DNA of 64,000 bases from Phoebastria nigripes (Eukaryota > Chordata > Aves > Procellariiformes > Diomedeidae). The notes beneath the pieces are model-generated. The model saw only the letters and a list, made by a program, of their open reading frames with translations. It was not told the origin of the DNA and searched no databases. The position numbers were made by a program, and so were the translations under genes. The DNA lies in assembly GCA_035582835.1 (NCBI GenBank), contig JAYKAV010003133.1, positions 184,707 to 248,706 of the forward strand. The letters are read 5' to 3'. Shown one piece after another: positions 22,151 to 34,292 of this stretch (positions within the stretch are counted from its first letter, which is position 1; each line of letters begins with the position of its first letter).

Positions 22151-24964
22151 CCACACTGACAAGAATAATCTAACTGCAAATCCAAGAGCATAAGTATTTG
22201 TGTAAATACAAATAATATAAAATATTATATATTATAATTATTATATATATATATTATATTTATTATATATATATTATATTTTCCAGCGTTACCCTCTATC
22301 TTCAGGTGTCTATAAACGTCAAGAGCAGCACTAACAAAAATAATCAGAGATTATGGTTTTAGGCTTTTGTATCCTCTCCTGTCACCCAACCAAAACACTG
22401 TAAGTTTCCACTACGGAGAATGGCCAAGGAGGGCAAGGAATCTTATGACACAGTTTTTTTACTTATCATTTTACCTATGAAGGTTTAGGTAAATATTTCA
22501 TTCCTTTGTTCACTATATCTTCCTCTGAAGTTACTTAAGTCAGCTTTAGTAATTATAAATATAAACCTGGGTAATAGAACAAAAAGCTGTTGGCGAAACC
22601 TTCAGAATAAAAGGTGCAAATAAAGAATGTATTATCACCAAAACCAGATTTCTTCAAAAGACTGTTCCTGGTTACAATGTAATGGGTCCAACTGACTATG
22701 ATGTGATCCTATAATATCTCCTCAAAATCATTCCTTTTTTAATATGTTATGAGTTCTTTTCAAAGAAGAAAGGAATTTGAGGACATAGGGTTCTTCACGA
22801 ATCAAACAGTGTCAAGCACTTTGCTCAAAGAATATACACAGATTATGTGTACAGACGGATCTCAGACTGCCATCTCTAGACAGGCAGTTCTGGATTTGCA
22901 CACCGTGATAGCACATCCCTGATAGCGTCAGATTCTCTGAAGTAGACTTATAACTGTGTTCTTGATTGCACAGACAAAATTGAACATATTTCTTGAACAT
23001 ATTTCACTTCTACATTGTAAGAGTCACTCTTCTGGTCACCTAGCTCTTGGTAGGGGATCATCTTCAGGCTGCAGGGAGCTGTTAGTAGTGTTTTAACAGG
23101 TTAGAGCAAGCTGCTTTGAAAATAAAGACAAAGTGTCAAACAGTTTCTAGGAAAGAGGGAGATGGGAATATTTTGGTAGGGTAAAAAACAGAACAGAAGT
23201 GTGGGAAACTGGCAGAAGGGCAGTGAACGACTCTACATTCAAGCCCAGCTGCTTATGACAATACCATTCCCACAAGACAGTTTGACTAGAGACGTGCATG
23301 CATCTCCTAGGTGAGGTGTGCATATACTGTGAGGATAGTTAGGGGAATATGGGCACATATGTGCTCCAGAGTACACAGTGTAGATGCACGCCGTGTCCTC
23401 TGCCACGATTCCTGCACATTGCTGCAAGTCTCTTCGCATTGCTGCTCTTTCCACAATGTGATCTTGGGGTGCAGAATTGGAGGTTAAAAGGACAACCTCA
23501 TGGCAGTAGTGATGCAATCTGGTAAAAGAGTCTCTGCTGCTGAAGAAAGGTTTTGCATTTCTTCTCTAAGAATTTAGAGTGATTTTATACTATCCATGTC
23601 TTATTCTTATGTCTTCTGATTTGAAGTAAGCCATGAGATTTTTTAATTTTTATTTTATTTTTTGGTTTATATATTTTATTCAGCAAACATGAAGGAATTA
23701 TATCATCAGCCTTCCGCAAACCATAATTGCCTTTAGCATCTGGCTCCATCTAGAACAACAATAACAAAAGAAATCAAGGAAAAAAAATAGAATGTCTAGA
23801 TAATGAACAAAACCTCTAAGGTTTAGGTGAGGTAATTTCTAACTGAGGTATAGTTGAACACTTGTTTTAGCAGTACTATTTTTGTGATTTTTAACTTAAT
23901 ATGAAAGCTTTTCCCATCAACATAGGTCAATTGCACATGTTTTTTTGAGAAAAAATATGTAGAAAATAAATGGAATCTCTAGAGAATACAGATGATGTAA
24001 GCTAGAATGTGTCCTGAACAAATTCTTTGGTGATATTTACAAAAAACCACATTATCTTTAACAGCTCTAAGTGACTTAGACATTGGATTTATGAAATACT
24101 CATGTCAGTGGCATAGAACATAGTGCCATGTAATGGATCAATACAAAAGGAGAATAAGAAATCTTGAATCATTATCAAACTTCTTACTGCTTTTAGATCT
24201 TATTTGCTGATTCCCTTTGAAGCCTTGATTGAGTTTGACGCTGTTTAGTTTATGAAATATGATATAATCATAGTTCATAATGGTGTGAAAATTGGGAAAA
24301 TAAGTGGTGCATAAGTGAAGGAAAATAGGTTTCTTTTCTTTTTTCTTCCCTTCTNCTATTTCACTGTGGTTTCTCTATTGCAATGAAAATGTTAGACAGT
24401 TTAAAAAAAAAGTTTCAATGTTTTCATAGGCTAGTCATAGCATAGCAACAACATTTGTTTAGGAGTCTAAAAATATTTTTAAAATGCATACTTTGAATTT
24501 TGTACTAAAAGTTGAAGAGCAACAGAACATATGGTCAGTCACTTTATGAGTCTTTAGGCTTGCTAACTGCTAAAATTGCATACAGAATCAAATTGTGCAC
24601 AGATAAAATCTTACTAAACAGTTAAAATGTGCAAGTAATGAGTACTTGTAAGAGCCCTTGTTACACAACAGAATGGTAAAAGAGAAAACATAAAACAGCC
24701 TGTAAATTATTTATAAATTTTTAGAGGTAGATTTATTTATAATCTTGATGTAAATGGAATTAAAAAATCAATTTATCATCTGCCCCTGTTGTGAAAGAGG
24801 GCAAATCCTCAGGAACTAACTACTAGTTGTTCCACCACTGCTGCATCAGCTGTAGGATTATTTGGCAGTAGATTTTTTTTTTCTTTTGTGCCTTGGGTAT
24901 TCAAAGTGTCAGAGCAGGGGAAAAAGGAAGTTAAAAAAAAGTGAAGTATTACAGCAGGACCCAA
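22151..24964. other. Unique AT-rich sequence without a recognised gene
   Basis: No coding family recognised. Short open frames at about 22812-23000 and 23239-23517 (minus) have no features I can name. Contains the TA-rich tract at 22211-22281 and several short A or T runs. Confidence 0.7.
22211..22281. repeat. (TA)n-rich low-complexity tract
   Basis: Nearly pure A/T with repeated TATATAT and ATTATAT runs; self-complementary, so it can form cruciform structures and is prone to length change. It lies about 65 bp from the solo LTR. Confidence 0.85.
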
Positions 24965-25100
24965 GAAGTCGGGTACTGCCACAGACTGACTGTGTGATCT
25001 TGAACAAAGAATTTAAACTTCTTTCCCTGTGAAACAAGACAACAGTACTTTTTTACTGTAGAGTGATGCTGTGAGCTAATATGACTGTATGGTAATGAGG
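24965..25100 (+). mobile_element. Ancient MIR-like SINE fragment
   Basis: Order of motifs follows MIR: CTGCCACAGACTGACTGTGTG, then GATCTTGAACAAAGAATTTAA, then CTTCTTTCCCTGTGAAA, then a GTAC segment and TGCTGTGAG. These correspond to the body and core of MIR (TGTGTGACCTTGG..., CTCAGTTTCC..., GTTGTGAGGA). No tail is visible, and divergence is high as expected for an amniote-wide repeat in a bird. Confidence 0.6.
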
Positions 25101-28100
25101 GATAACATTGATTTCTTTACAGGTGAAAAATGTTTTATTGGAATATCATAATTCTGGAAGACACACATTTCTTCAAGTTCATAACCAGATATTAAATACT
25201 TCAAGAGTGTTATTTTAAGTAGAAAATGAGCTTTAATCTATAGATTTTTTTTTTTCATACAGGCTGCATTTGCCACAATGTTATTTTTATTTTTATTTTT
25301 ATTATTACTCCTGTCAACTCAGTTACTACTATGAATATTTGTTAATTTTAAGAGAAATTTATCCAGCTGAATGATTGCAGAGGTGGGTCAATATCACAAT
25401 TTGGAACCAATACTTGTATTTAATCTAAGGGCTGGTCAATGCTAAAAGGTGTTTTGATCTTTCATCTATCTGCAGTAGGTACATTGTTTGTTTATGTGCT
25501 GTGATTTGTTGCTGGAGAAGAAGGCTGTTAATAGCAAACATCATTTAAACTGGTTAATTAAAAGATAACCAAATTAATTTTCATCCTAAGGACTAAAGTG
25601 GTTATAGGTTTTGGTTTCCTTTTGAGGCTATTTAGGCAAGAAGGGAAATGAAGAGGATTGGGTTTTGCTAATGAATATTCACACAGCTAAGAAACAGGAA
25701 AATGGTCTGTATTGAAGGGAACCTGAAGCTGTAAAGCAACTATAGTGTTGCTCTGTAGCAACAAATGCCACTGTGTTAGAACAGCTGCAGATATTTTAAA
25801 ACAGTAAAACTACCTATAAACTGGGCATTTTGGTCTTCAGTTCCACATTTCATTTCAGCTCTTAAGTGTTTCTTCTTAGACCAATTATTTCCTTTTGTTA
25901 ACTTCACATGAAGAAGCAAAGCCACACAAGCAGACACATTCAGTCCTCTAATCTCATTCCTTTCCTTGATTCTTTTTCTTTTTTTCATGATCTGTTCTTC
26001 CTTCCAAGTCTTTGCATCATCACTCACACTAGCTAGCTGCTTCCTTGGCACAACTCCTGAAACACGTATTTTGGATGTCAGCATTTCACAGCAGCTTTAT
26101 GACAAAATAAACTGGTTGGGTTTTTTTCCCCTTTTTATCTAATTCCACTACAATATGCAATAGAGCAGAAAGATGAATAGCCACTTATATGCATTCTTCG
26201 GATATGGCATTTTAACCACCATCTGAGCATCAAGAACAATCTTATTAAGGCAAAAAAACCAGGGTGCACTTTATTAGGAAAAGATTCCTAAACCAGTGCT
26301 TGGCAAAGCAGGGGTCGCAACCCCAAGGGAAGCCATGACAGACCACAGTAAAGGACCCACTAGGGATTCCATTTTATCTGCTGTTTAAATGAATGTTACA
26401 GATTATATAAAACAACTGTGATGCAACACACAATCACTGTCCTCTTATAGAAGGGAATCATGTGGGACACGAAGTCATACTAAAAAAAAATTTTAAAAAA
26501 TTAAAAGCTGCAATAGCAGACTTGCCCAATATTTTCATTTTTAAGTAACATGGAATATATCTTACTTAAAATTATTGCACTTATTTCATTGAATTGACAA
26601 ACTTTTCTTACATGGATTCAGAAACAGTGAGTTCAATGTTGCATGCATCAGGCATATGTATAACACAGGAGGATCCCTCCAGTTTTTATCAATCTTGTAC
26701 TAAAAGACTGAATAAAACCTAGCTGGAAAAAATACTAACTTGAGAGACAAATTCAAGAATATTTCTATTTCCATATTCTTCAAACTCAAGAATAGTCTAC
26801 TGAGGTACAACAACATGATCAACCAAATTGTTATTAGACTGATGAAGGTGTGGATGTCATGACCATCTTTTCACATCTATATTCACATGGGTTCTACTCC
26901 ACAGTAAAAGAATCACAGTGCCTGTACCGTATGGAAAATAGACAACGGGCAAAAGCAAAGGCTGTGTTGAATGTATCTGACCAATGAAAGATGGTGGCAA
27001 TACTTAAGCCATGAGTCAGCCGTGCCTCACATTATGTTGCCCCATCCTCGTCTTCTGATAGCTCTGATCAGGGGGCTTTTTGGCAGGCACAGAAACTGTC
27101 TTCCAGCCCATGTATCTAGAATTCCTTCCCAGACAAACCAATGAACAGAGTGAGGAAGAAAAGGGAGGGTGGGGAGCAGTTGTGAAGGTCATGTTCAGAC
27201 CTGGAGCAAAGCCATGGCTTAGTTATATTCCTGTATCTCAGAGTAGAAATATTGCTAGATCTAAAATTAAGGTAATGGATGCCCAAGCAGTGATATAATC
27301 AAAATTTATGGAATAGGTAAAAAAGTTCTGGGAAGGGATACTCAGACTGCTTCCTGTCACTCACCGTCATGAATCATTTGCATGGAGTATTGCATCTGAA
27401 AACATGCTTCTGATTTTATAAATCCAGTGTTATTTCTGAAGTTCCAATCAGCTTAGTGTCATGATTTTTGATAGGATGTACAGATCATTCAGAAATAGGG
27501 GAAAAAGGGGCAGACTCTTGCTCCATTTGACCTGTTTCTCTATCTGCTATGCATAAATAGAGAGCTACGTAAACATCAGAGCTATCTGCAATTGCAAAAG
27601 TCACCTGGGAGTTGGAGTTGTTGAGGGAAAGCCAAAGAATGGTATGGTGAAAAGCCAAAAGAACTGAAGAGGAGAATGAAGCTGGTAACTTAGCAGAGTC
27701 CTTTCTTCCTTCTTTTTCAGGAAGGAAATTGTCGGCACGAATCACACTCTTGGGTTTCCTATTTATTTCCTTGAGTTGTTTATATCATTCATCTGTAATA
27801 TGCAAAACAGAAAGGAAAGATAGTAAATTAAAACCTGAGAACATATTCTAGCTTAATTTTCTCCAGAACAAATCTAGGTTTTGCTAACTAAAAACACCTT
27901 GGAAACTAAAGCAACACATGGTAAATAGATAAATACAGAATTTGGGGATTAATTTTAAAGATGTACTTCTATTCTGAAACAAAATGTTAATGGAGACACA
28001 ACCACTGACTCCTGCCATCCCATTTCCCAGAGTAAGTGCTACATACACTATGTTGTGCTAACAATTAAAACTCTTAGTCATCAAAGAAAAATTATCACTA

Positions 28101-29356
28101 TTTTTCAGGGGAAGATAACAGGATGAGCTTTAAACTAATTAAGAACATTTGATTTTAAAATTCTGAAGACTGGATGTGGGCTAGAAGAAGGAAAATAGAA
28201 TGTTAAACCAATGACTGTGCTTAGCAAATAAGATGGATCTTTGTGACCTCTTTGAAACACCTTGAAAACTGTGGCAAATGAAAGTATTGTGATAAATAGG
28301 ATAATATTTTTTAATCTTTGCCTTCACAATAAATTATAAACCCTGGTATAATTTTTCCATATATAAGGAGAATTCATCAAAGAGGGGTTTACACTGAATG
28401 GTAAACATGGCTTACCCTAAAACTTCTGAAGGTCTTCTGCAGCNTTTAACCCTGAAACTGTGGAATGGATCCATTTGCGTAACTAAAGATATACAGACTG
28501 TATTTGATCTATTCTGCAGCTGATAGGGAGGTGAAACACACTTGGTACTTTCTGGACTAGCAACACGCAGTTGGATTAGGGTAGAGCCTGATTGTAATCA
28601 GCCAGTGTACCAGCAAAGTGTGAGCCATCTGCCTCTGTTTTAATATGCTGACCCATATTATCTTACTGTTAGGCTTCACAAATTCCAACTGCTTACCTTA
28701 GCTATGTGGTAGATTTATCTGAAAATCAGGAGAAAACAAACGGCCAATAGTTCAAATAAGATGCCCAGAAAAACAAATCATTATTGCATCAAAGGAACAC
28801 ATTTCCACGTATCTGGAGTGGAGCCCAGTTGAAAGCAAACAGAAGCTGAGTAATTCTGCAGCGAATGACTCACTGGCACAGAAGGGACCTACCGAACATT
28901 TGTCAGACTGATGCAGAGAAGAGGAAGTTAAAAAAGAAAAGCAAGCAGGAAAGATATGTTGCTAGAGACACTGAAATAATTTGTGAGAATATTCTACCTT
29001 AACATGAGTGACAGTGAAAGCTATTTCTGATTAGTTAAATGACCCATGCTCCTTCTGGGTTGGAGCTTTTACACACCTGCTTGATAGGACCAAAGGCATG
29101 GATAGATTTATCTGGTGGGTAGGGCCAGCACTAGCAGAAGGCAAGCCACAGGTCAAGAGCTTGTGCCAGATTTCCAGGTGGAAACCAAGAGCCAAAGTCA
29201 GGAGATGTAAAACATGGCAGTTATTAGGATCACAAGCCAGGAATCAAGAGCTGGGCAGAGGAGCAAAACAAGTTTAAGAAGTTGAGGTTAAAAAATATGA
29301 AAAATATATGAAAAAGAGCCATATACAAAAGTACAGAAAAAGAGACTAGCTTCAGT
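25101..29356. other. Unique sequence without a recognised gene
   Basis: Nothing coding that I can identify; open frames at 25776-26084 and 27485-27745 (minus) lack recognisable domains. Includes (TTTTA)n at 25280-25306, a TAAT-rich stretch at about 25490-25690 that reads like a conserved non-coding element, and a possible hAT-like GGGGTCGCAACCCC palindrome at 26311-26324. Confidence 0.65.
25280..25306. repeat. (ATTTTT)n/(TTTTA)n simple repeat
   Basis: Four to five TTATTTTTA-type units in tandem. Confidence 0.85.
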
Positions 29357-29427
29357 AAAGAAAAAAAAGAAAAAAGAGAAAAAAAAAAGAAAGAAAAATT
29401 AAAAGAAAAAAGAAAAAAGAAGAAAGC
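29357..29427. repeat. Purine-only A/G tract
   Basis: About 70 bases almost entirely A and G (runs of A broken by single G), with one TT interruption near 29400. Low complexity. Confidence 0.85.
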
Positions 29428-29697
29428 TTCAGAAGCCTAATAAAATTTTGAAAGCTCAGACCTTCCAGATGGGACCATGACTGAGCAGAATCAATCAGGG
29501 AAGGAAGCTTGCCCCTAATCCACAGTCGGTGGTCAAGAAAAGAGTTATTTAATCAGACTGGTTAACAGTCAAAAGAGAAATCTTTGCCCATCTGTGGTAA
29601 TGAAGAGCAGCACAACAAAACACCTTCTGCATTTTGTGTCCACTGGAAAAAAAGTAGTCACCATGCCTTCCTGTCTTGAAGTTTGTATCTGTCTTAC

Positions 29698-29751
29698 CTA
29701 TGACTTGAATTACAATAACGTTATTGGGCATGACATTAAGCTGATGCCTCA
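29698..29751 (-). other. Candidate 54-base symmetric exon
   Basis: Minus strand: acceptor TTTTACTTCATTTTTCACAG before 29751 and donor ATAG/GTAAGA after 29698 are both close to consensus. The 54 bases are open in the phase 1-1 frame (RHQLNVMPNNVIVIQVI). Symmetric phase-1 exons often encode extracellular modules, but this is too short to identify and may be a pseudo-exon. Confidence 0.2.
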
Positions 29752-29844
29752 CTGTGAAAAATGAAGTAAAATCAACACTGTCCCAAACAATAGATACAGG
29801 AGAAATCAGAAAAAAAGAAAAAAAAAAAAAAAGGGGGAGAAAGT

Positions 29845-29955
29845 CACTAATCCCATTTTACAGACATGGCACTGAAGCACACGTGAATTTCCACAGTCAC
29901 AGAGGATATCTGTGGCAGAGCTAGAATGAAGGTGAGACCTCCTGTATGTGAGGAA
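29845..29955 (+). mobile_element. Ancient MIR-like SINE fragment
   Basis: Clear MIR 3' body: AATCCCATTTTACAGACATGG, then ACTGAAGCACA, then CACAG, then GTGGCAGAGCTAGAATG. These match the MIR order (CCCATTTTACAGATGAGG, ACTGAGGCACA, GTCACACAGC, GTGGCAGAGCTGGGATT). Same orientation as the copy at 25.0 kb. The best MIR in the window. Confidence 0.75.
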
Positions 29956-30404
29956 GCAGGTGTTAATACTACTGTCAAATTGTCTCTTTTTGAGACTGTT
30001 ATTTTCCAGTCATTGGAATATTTATGTTGCTGTTGATAAAAGAAGGCAGTGATGCAGAAGATATCTCTTCTTGGGATGATGTGGGGAATATGCTAAGCAT
30101 GCTGAAGTCAATCTCCCTTTTCTCACCCTGAGATGGACAACAATGCAGAGAAGTTCTTGTGATCCTCTGATTTGTTTACCAGACCCCTGAAAGGTGGAAT
30201 GAGGAGGAGCAAGAAACAATTGCAATTTTATGGGTACACCATATTAGCTAGGAGATCTTACTAATTAAAATCCTCTGTTCAATTTTGGAAGGGAAAATTG
30301 AAAAGCACAGACACAACTAGGGAAAATAAAATAAAATAGATTATTTTGTCTGTAGTAAATTATTCTACAGAAAAGAGTAACAAACAGGTGTTACAGGATT
30401 CTGG

Positions 30405-30484
30405 TTTTTTTTCCGGGTTTTTTGTTGGTTTTGGTGGTGGTGGTGGTTTTGTTTTGTTCTGTTTTGTTTCAGTTTGGTTTTTAG
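30405..30484. repeat. T/G-rich low-complexity tract
   Basis: Consists of T runs, four GGT units and GTTTT repeats. Confidence 0.8.
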
Positions 30485-32247
30485 TTTGCATTATCTCATG
30501 ACTTCACTTCCTTGATCTAATCCCAACTCCCTAAAGAAAGGACCAGCCACATGAATCTTTGTATACTGAGCTTAGCTGGTCAGCAGTGGTAACAGAATCT
30601 GCAGTGAACCAGATACACTCTGTTAAATGCTTTTTGCCTTTTATGAGTCCCTGCAAAGCAACCCTTAAGGTTATTCAAGCTACAACAGGCATATTGCTCT
30701 TATTGCTCTTTATTTTATTANGAAGTATTAAAACAATATTTTATCAGGATCCAATAAAATATACATCTTTCACTTTGTGAATATTGAAACTCTGTTAAAA
30801 GAGTAAAAGAATTGTTAGTTTACCAGCTGCCAATCCAATCCCTGGCTAATAAATTAGCTTCATTCGTTTTATGGCAGAGCTTTTCTGTTGCAGGGATTAT
30901 AGCTGCTGCAAGGACAGTGTAAATATAATTGTAAGCAACCATCTCCCCTGATGGAAACTCAGTAGAGATAAACAAATACATTTTTTAAAATTATAAAAAA
31001 CATAAAAGAAGAAGAGAAAACAGAGAAGAAAAAAATGTATTTCTGCTGCTCGAGTGTTCTGTGATGTCAGGCCGTTGATCAGCAGTAACGGAGCCGGGTA
31101 CCCAGGATGTGAGCCGAGAAGCATTCTTCCTCCAAATAAAACATCAGCCAAATGGAGACAGTAACTCACTCAGCCAATAAGGTGGAAATAATGTCAAGGA
31201 AAGCACAGAGCTACAGGTACGCTTAATATTCTGTCAGAAGGATCTGGGCCAGGGAAATTGTCTTCACTTATCAATGGTGGGAGAAATCAACTCATCTAGC
31301 TTTAGCTGTTTGAAAGATTAGAATCTTTCTGTCTTTGCTTCCTCTGTAGTCAAGAGAAAGAAAGAGAAGGAAATGCCTCCATCCAGGAAGGTCATCCTAT
31401 CCATCTGGTAAGATTATTTTAAGATGAGATGATTTGCTTATTGAGCGCCTCTCTCTCCTTTGTGTGTAGGAGTAGTTGACAAAACTACCTCAGACTAGAT
31501 CACTAATTTTAAGATGACTAAAACTAGATGAGCTGACTCCTGGTGTTCACAGCTGCAAGCCATAAGTATAAGGGAGCAGTAGAACATACAAACAACCGAA
31601 AACTGGTGAAGTACAAAATGACCACAGCTTGCCCCATGGTCACTGCTCTCTCTACCTCTCTCAGATCACAGGAAGACAAGAGTCAGCCCACTGAACTAGG
31701 ACCTCAGTGTTACTCACTGACTTATTACTGATGGCAGCCAATGCCAAGTGCCTCAGAGGATCGTGTCCCTTTTCGAAAAGCTTCCTCTGAGCATGAGCCC
31801 TGCTTCCATGCCACCTGGAAGATAATTTCTTTATTCTAAGGACAGATCCAGAAAGTCACCTTTCAGGACAGTATCAAGTCCAGTGGACAAGTGGGAAAAT
31901 ATATGGTAGTTCTCAGTTTCTAAAGTTACTTTACAGTAAATGTGAGTAGTTAGCCTGGGGTGAAGCATGAATGAGCCTGGTAGTCAGAGTACACATTCTG
32001 GAAGTGGGACTTGCAGAGACCAGCCCCTGCTCTCAAGGATCATTTTCTGTAGAATGAATCTGTTTCATCATGAAAGCACAAGAGGCTTTCTCCCTTTCCT
32101 CTCTCCATGGCACAGAGACCAGTGCACACTACTGGAAGTTAGGGAACTGTACGGTCAAATCCCGATCCCACCCAAACTGTGGACAAGAAGTATCTCCTTT
32201 TTTGCTAACTTTGTTAATCAGCTGTTTCTGCTTCCCCTGTAACATTT

Positions 32248-32268
32248 AAAAAAAAAAAAAAAAAAAAT
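32248..32268. repeat. A(21) homopolymer
   Basis: Twenty-one consecutive A. No AATAAA just upstream and no recognisable retroposed gene before it. Confidence 0.9.
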
Positions 32269-34255
32269 TGCTTTTTATTTCTCTTTCCAGTTCTGTAGCT
32301 AAATAAAATAAGTGATTATGTGTCACACCTCAGTTTTATCCCTTCCTCTTTCCCCATGTATATAACCAATGCTTNCACTTATCCTCAGCCCCAGGAAAAA
32401 CACCAAATTCATCCTCTTCTGTGCAGGAGACAAACAAAGGTGAAAGATGGCATTTTGATTTCAACTCGGATGCTACTCTGAGTACTACACTTGCTGAGAA
32501 ATCCTGACTTCACTGAAGGAAATGGAAAAAAAATACTGTTTGGTTCAAGGTGACTGACACTGCAGTGTTATTTATGCAATTTAAGCTTGTGAAATAATAT
32601 AAAAGGATAATTTCCAAGTTGTGCCTTCCTGTTCTCATTGTTACTATCTACATATTAGATAGTATTTGCCAGTTTAAAATTGACCAGATGAAAGACAGCA
32701 TGAAAGCCTATAACTTTAGTTTCACCACCCATGCGGTACATGCCACATCTACCATTTTCTTTCTCTGTGAGAAATGATCTTCTAAACTTATTTGAAGGAT
32801 GATGATGCCTTTGTAAAAATGAAGCTGTAAGATGGCATGGGGGGTATATATATTTCTCAGAATGTACTTAATCAAAGTTAGTTGGTTTTGTAGAAATAAT
32901 TTTGTAAAGACAACTTAAATTTAAATATATATGGATGAAAATTATTTTTACATGCATTGGGACTACTTCAAGGATCATACAAGGAAATTAAGAAAACCTG
33001 AAATCAAAAGCAGAGTCTCAGTATGCAGAATATTGATGTCAGACCCTAGCTGTCAAAAATTAGTAAAGGAACACAGGCAATGATAGATCTAATAAGTTTG
33101 AGTGGATATAATTCTGTAATTACGCTCTGGAATAGCTCTCTATAGACACAATGGTACAACCGGAAAATCCTGTTCCCTTTATAGAGTACACTAAAGGTTT
33201 GTTTTCTCTTTTTTATTTCTTTTTCTCTTTTTTTTGAGAATTGACTACAGCTGTCTTCACCATCGTCCTCTCCTTGTGTGCCTGTTTGACAGCTAATTAA
33301 GACTTTCATGCTGAAGTATTCACAATATTATCAGTATCTGTGAATATGATTATGTAGCCACCTTGCTTAGTTTATCTTTTTTTACACGAGGAATTCTTAA
33401 AATGCATCAGCTAGTGTTTAGAATCTCTGTAATGGTGACAAATGAGCCAACCAAATTATCTTTCCTAATATACCTTGCAAATTAAGTATTATATGTAGAA
33501 TAGCTGTAGAAACAATACCTATGTTCACATGCAAAAGTGGAAATGGCATTATGCACTCAGTGTACTCAGTGTAGAAATTCTAATAATAAAAAAGTAACTG
33601 AATTTGAACAATTGCAATAATTGAGAATATGAACACTGAGATGTGAAGAACATACTTCTGACNAACAAGTATTTATTCCTCTAATGAGATAAACTATTTA
33701 AAATAGACCTGGATTAAGATCCAAGTCTGAGCAGTTTCAAATGTTTGAGAAATATGAATCTTCCCCTTCAGTTTGAGCTCATTTCCAATTANAAACTCTT
33801 ATGCAGAACAGAAACTCAGCTAGCAAATCAATATAATTATCAAGTGGAGAGCAAGTGAAAAGTAGAATGTGCCACTGTTTACTTCAGAAGTCTCCATTCT
33901 GTGACTTGATGTATACATATATATTACACATAGAGACTCATATCTGGAAGGCTGAAGGTGTCTTTATCCAAAATAGGATAAAAGACTCAGGCTCCAACTC
34001 TGAATTTTTAGTTCTTTTTAAAGGTTCAGAATTAAGTATTATATATCTATATACATTTTTTTTGTTTAGAATTAAACAATTCTGACCTTATATTATTCTT
34101 TAGTTGTCTAAAAGCAGTTTTACACTGAAAAATGACATCTAAAAATATTTTTGCATGCTTGGTGTATAAAGATACAGAGAGCTCAAAGCTGGACTGCCTT
34201 TATTATTTTGCTTTCTTGTAACTTTAACAAGACATTATACATTGTTTCCATTATT

Positions 34256-34292
34256 AAAAAAAAAAAAANAAAAAAAAAAAAGAAAAGAAAAG
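34256..34292. repeat. A-rich tract
   Basis: About 25 A with one N, followed by AAAAG-type units. Confidence 0.85.

Noticed and set aside
32200..32268. Processed pseudogene ending in the A(21) run
   Set aside because: No AATAAA upstream, no recognisable gene before the tract, no flanking duplication seen.
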